Positions 4,876-6,907 of a stretch of 6,907 nt of DNA are shown here, one piece after another (position 1 is the stretch's first letter; each line of letters starts with the position of its first letter). The notes beneath the pieces were generated by a model, which made no database searches, had not been told where the DNA came from, and was given only the letters and a program-made list of their open reading frames with translations. Made by a program: the position numbers and the translations under genes. Source of the stretch: Hyphomonadaceae bacterium. Lineage in GTDB: Bacteria > Pseudomonadota > Alphaproteobacteria > Caulobacterales > Hyphomonadaceae. Location: the NCBI GenBank assembly GCA_030696545.1, contig JAUYSA010000037.1:1-6907 (forward strand), given 5' to 3'.

Positions 4876-5538
4876 ATGTATTACGCTACAAAGCGGAATA
4901 ACAACACCACGCGTATGGTCGGCCTTGTCACTGTGGTGCTGGTCAACATCGGCGCGGGCGTCGCTATCATGAACGGCTTCGGTTCGATGGTCATGAGTGG
5001 CCCGATCGAATCGGAAGTCGTGATCATCGAGGAAATTCCCGAGCTTGAGGACGAGCCGCCGCCACCGCCGCCGATCGACGTCGATCTGCCGCCGCCGCCG
5101 CCGCAAGTGATCCTGCCGGATTTCGTTTTTGAAACGCCGCCTCCGCAAGAATCCGCGATCAGGGCCGAGCCGGTCGCCAATCCGGCGCCGCCGCCAGCCG
5201 TAAGGCCTGCGCCCGCTCCGCCGGCAGCAGTCACGCTGAAATCCCGGCCGAAGCCCGGCCGCCGTTTCGAAAAGCCCGAATATCCTTCGGCCGCGCTCCG
5301 CGCCGGCGAAGAGGGCGATGTTGTCGTGTCGGCCTGCGTCGATAAAGACGGCCGCATGTCGGACGTGAAACTCATCAAGTCTTCCGGCTCGCAGCGTCTC
5401 GACGACGCGACGCTCAAGGGTCTTGCGAGAACGCGCCTCGATCCGGCTATTGGCACGGACAACAAGCCGATCGCGATGTGCAATCCTCCCTACCAGTTCA
5501 CGCTGACCTGGGATCTCGAGGAAGCAAAAAACAGATAA
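4876..5538 (+). CDS. tonB: TonB energy-transducing protein
   Basis: The protein has 220 residues. It links the proton-driven ExbB/ExbD motor in the inner membrane to outer-membrane TonB-dependent receptors. A short cytoplasmic N-terminus is followed by one membrane anchor (about 13-40). Next come an acidic, proline-rich periplasmic spacer (about 48-125, with runs of six and five Pro at 61-66 and 72-76) and the C-terminal TonB domain (about 126-215). The domain shows KPEYPSAALRAGEEGDVVV (133-151), VDKDGRMSDVKLIKSSG (155-171), LDDATLKGL (175-183) and YQFTLTW (206-212). The anchor lacks the Ser/His pair of E. coli TonB; Asn24 is roughly where His20 would be. Cys154 and Cys202 in the C-terminal domain could form a disulfide. 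ATG 4876 follows purine-rich GAGAGAGA. exbB and exbD lie downstream. The call is secure. Confidence 0.93.
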   Translation: MYYATKRNNNTTRMVGLVTVVLVNIGAGVAIMNGFGSMVMSGPIESEVVIIEEIPELEDEPPPPPPIDVDLPPPPPQVILPDFVFETPPPQESAIRAEPVANPAPPPAVRPAPAPPAAVTLKSRPKPGRRFEKPEYPSAALRAGEEGDVVVSACVDKDGRMSDVKLIKSSGSQRLDDATLKGLARTRLDPAIGTDNKPIAMCNPPYQFTLTWDLEEAKNR

Positions 5539-5542
5539 GCGC

Positions 5543-5579
5543 ACGCGCTCGCGCGTCGCTGCCCGATGGCCGGTCGGGC
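5543..5579 (+). terminator. Two GC-rich hairpins after tonB
   Basis: ACGCG (5543-5547) pairs with CGCGT (5552-5556) around CTCG, and GCCCGA (5561-5566) pairs with TCGGGC (5574-5579). They begin 5 bases after the tonB stop. No T-run follows, so a strong intrinsic terminator is unlikely. They may slow polymerase, protect the 3' end, or serve as an mRNA processing site between tonB and exbB. The remaining bases to the exbB start (5580-5692) hold no gene; I could not identify a convincing exbB promoter there. Confidence 0.3.
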
Positions 5580-5692
5580 TGGGGTTAAGGGACTCGGTCA
5601 AAACTTGGAGCAGTAAGGTCCGGCAGGCGAAGGGATAGCTTCGACCAGCCGGGCTACAGTCTCGGGGAAACCCGAATGAGGAGAAGACGGTA

Positions 5693-6580
5693 ATGAAAAC
5701 GGCGTATCTCGGGGATGGGCGCAAGCGGCAGGCCTTTCCAGTAAAAACACTACTGGCCGCACTTGCGATGATGTTCGTGCCTGCGGTCGCCATGGCGCAA
5801 CCGCCTGCTGACGCTCCGCCGGCCCTGCCGATGGAAGAAGCTCCTGCCGCTCCGGTGGCCGAAGCTCCTGCTGCTCCGGCTGAAGCTGCCGCCGCTGCTG
5901 AAGGCGAAGAAGGCGGTCACTCCGTCGCCAACGCCTTCTCGCTCACCGCTGTGTGGGAAGAGGGCGACATCGTCGCCAAGGGCACGCTGATCATCATGAT
6001 CATCATGTTCGCGGGCTCGATCTACATCGCCGCCACCAAGACGGTCGATCAGGTCATCCTGTCGGGCCAGATGAAGAAGATCCCGGCCTTCTGGGACGCC
6101 AACACGCTTGATGAAGGTCTCGACCTTCTCGGCCGCAACAACGCGTTCCGCGCTGTCGCTGAAGGCGCGATTGCCCAGGCCAACTCGGCCCAGGCTGGTC
6201 TCGGTGCCCGCATCTCACGTTCTGACCGCATGTCTCACCAGGTCGGCATCGAACTCGAGCGCATCAACACGCGTCTCCAGGGCGGCATGGCCTTCCTCGC
6301 GACCGTCGGCGCCATCTGCCCGTTCGTCGGTCTGTTCGGCACGGTCTGGGGTATCGTGAACGCGCTCATCCGCATCACCGCTTCGGGCGACGCCTCGATC
6401 GAGGTTGTGGCCGGTCCGGTCGGCGAGGCGCTCATCATGACCGCCATCGGTCTGGCTGTCGCCGTTCCTGCAGTTATCTTCTACAACCTGCTGGGCCGTC
6501 GCAACAAACTGATCTCGGACGCTGCTCGTCACTTCGCGTACGACATCGACAAGCTGATGGCTTCTTCGGCCAAGGCCTAA
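5693..6580 (+). CDS. exbB: ExbB, TonB-system motor subunit (MotA/TolQ/ExbB proton channel family)
   Basis: The protein has 295 residues and forms the inner-membrane channel scaffold that, with ExbD, uses the proton gradient to energise TonB. Residues 1-35 are a signal peptide with a long n-region and an AMA cleavage site before Q36. A periplasmic Ala/Pro/Glu-rich segment follows (36-75). TM1 lies around 98-115 (TLIIMIIMFAGSIYIAAT), a cytoplasmic domain spans about 116-197, and TM2 and TM3 lie near 200-228 and 243-265. The core LATVGAICPFVGLFGTVWG (202-220) and GPVGEALIMTAIGLAVAVP (241-259) are diagnostic. Glu245 and Thr250 correspond, by my alignment, to the functionally important Glu176 and Thr181 of E. 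coli ExbB. ATG 5693 has AGGAG (5679-5683) 9 bases upstream. exbD starts 24 bases after its stop. Very secure. Confidence 0.96.
   Translation: MKTAYLGDGRKRQAFPVKTLLAALAMMFVPAVAMAQPPADAPPALPMEEAPAAPVAEAPAAPAEAAAAAEGEEGGHSVANAFSLTAVWEEGDIVAKGTLIIMIIMFAGSIYIAATKTVDQVILSGQMKKIPAFWDANTLDEGLDLLGRNNAFRAVAEGAIAQANSAQAGLGARISRSDRMSHQVGIELERINTRLQGGMAFLATVGAICPFVGLFGTVWGIVNALIRITASGDASIEVVAGPVGEALIMTAIGLAVAVPAVIFYNLLGRRNKLISDAARHFAYDIDKLMASSAKA
5837..5878 (+). repeat. Two-copy 18-base direct repeat in the exbB leader
   Basis: Bases 5837-5854 and 5861-5878 are the same 18-base unit (GAAGCTCCTGCYGCTCCG, one C/T difference), offset by 24 bases. Both encode EAPAAP in the periplasmic Ala/Pro segment of ExbB. 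It looks like an in-frame duplication within a low-complexity linker, the kind of place where length should vary among relatives. Confidence 0.6.
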
Positions 6581-6604
6581 CCGCTTACTTGAGGAGGGCC
6601 AGTC

Positions 6605-6907
6605 ATGGCTGACAGTCAAGAAAGCGGCGTCGGAAACCCGGCCGGCATCCAGCTGGTCGAGGAAGAAGACAGCCCCGTAAACTCGTCGATCAACACGACG
6701 CCGCTCGTCGATATCATGCTCGTGCTGCTGATCATCTTCCTCATCACGGTGCCTGTCGCCGTCGGTACGGTTGATGTGACACTGCCCGAGGAACGGAACC
6801 TCGTCGTCCAGACCCGCAAGGAAAACGTCAACCTTGCGGTGTCTGTCGACGGATCGATCTACTGGAACACGCAGCAGGTGAGCGAAGAACAACTGGCCCA
6901 GCGTCTT
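6605..6907 (+). CDS. exbD: ExbD, TonB-system motor subunit (partial, cut by window end)
   Basis: The frame from ATG 6605 is open to the last base and gives 101 residues, perhaps two thirds of a usual ExbD. GAGGAGGG (6591-6598) lies 6 bases upstream, a strong ribosome binding site. A polar cytoplasmic N-terminus (1-28) is followed by INTTPLVDIMLVLLIIFLIT (29-48), the single membrane helix with the family's essential proton-carrying Asp, here Asp36. The sequence then continues VPVAVGTVDVTLPEE, as ExbD does, into the periplasmic domain (NLAVSVDGSIYWN). It works with ExbB, encoded 24 bases upstream, to energise TonB. Many alphaproteobacteria carry a second exbD-like gene next; that would lie outside this window. 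Confidence 0.95.
   Translation, partial: MADSQESGVGNPAGIQLVEEEDSPVNSSINTTPLVDIMLVLLIIFLITVPVAVGTVDVTLPEERNLVVQTRKENVNLAVSVDGSIYWNTQQVSEEQLAQRL

Noticed and set aside
4707..4901. 64-codon + strand open frame overlapping the tonB start
   Set aside because: No ribosome binding site, no recognisable domain, and it overlaps tonB in another frame.
5056..5103. CCG repeat as a phase-variable microsatellite
   Set aside because: The repeats are trinucleotide and in frame, encoding the normal TonB proline spacer; length change would not switch the gene on or off.
4828..5793. 321-codon - strand open frame opposite tonB
   Set aside because: Antisense to a clearly identified tonB; its Arg-rich repeats mirror the CCG proline codons.
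1..6907. CRISPR arrays, tRNA/rRNA genes, transposases or phage genes
   Set aside because: None seen: no regularly spaced repeats, no cloverleaf-like sequence in the gaps, and every supported coding region is accounted for by non-mobile families.

Overview
The window looks like a piece of a GC-rich Gram-negative chromosome, most likely an alphaproteobacterium. Caulobacterales/Hyphomonadaceae-like is my best guess. The reasons are the tonB-exbB-exbD order, an ExbB with a cleavable signal peptide and an Ala/Pro-rich leader, GC-rich palindromic intergenic repeats, and strong G/C preference at third codon positions. The taxonomy is an inference; there is no marker gene here.

Left region (1-2611, + strand): the C-terminal end of a probable PepSY-associated membrane protein, then a secreted DUF2271 protein, a secreted DUF4198 protein and an ApbE-type FAD:protein FMN transferase. 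This gene set fits an extracytoplasmic flavin/redox module: ApbE would attach FMN covalently to an acceptor, and the DUF2271 protein carries a degenerate acceptor-like motif (D97-G-V-S-S-P-T103). A palindromic intergenic element (about 1519-1616) sits directly in front of apbE. The apbE product as read has no export signal and no good ribosome binding site.

Middle region (2632-4526): a small DUF3601 protein on the - strand converges on apbE. Divergent from it is a sodium/proton:dicarboxylate or acidic amino-acid symporter of the SDF (GltP/DctA) family. The TM1-TM2 loop of this transporter carries an insertion of about 50 residues holding two canonical EF-hand calcium-binding loops. This is the most unusual thing in the window and suggests a transporter that senses, or is stabilised by, periplasmic calcium.

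Right region (4527-6907): a 349-base non-coding stretch with several short palindromes, then tonB, exbB and the start of exbD, cut by the window end. These form the inner-membrane energiser of TonB-dependent outer-membrane receptors. exbB and exbD are closely spaced (24 bases) and both have strong ribosome binding sites. tonB is separated from exbB by 154 bases containing GC-rich hairpins. The TonB membrane helix has Asn where the classical TonB has its conserved His.
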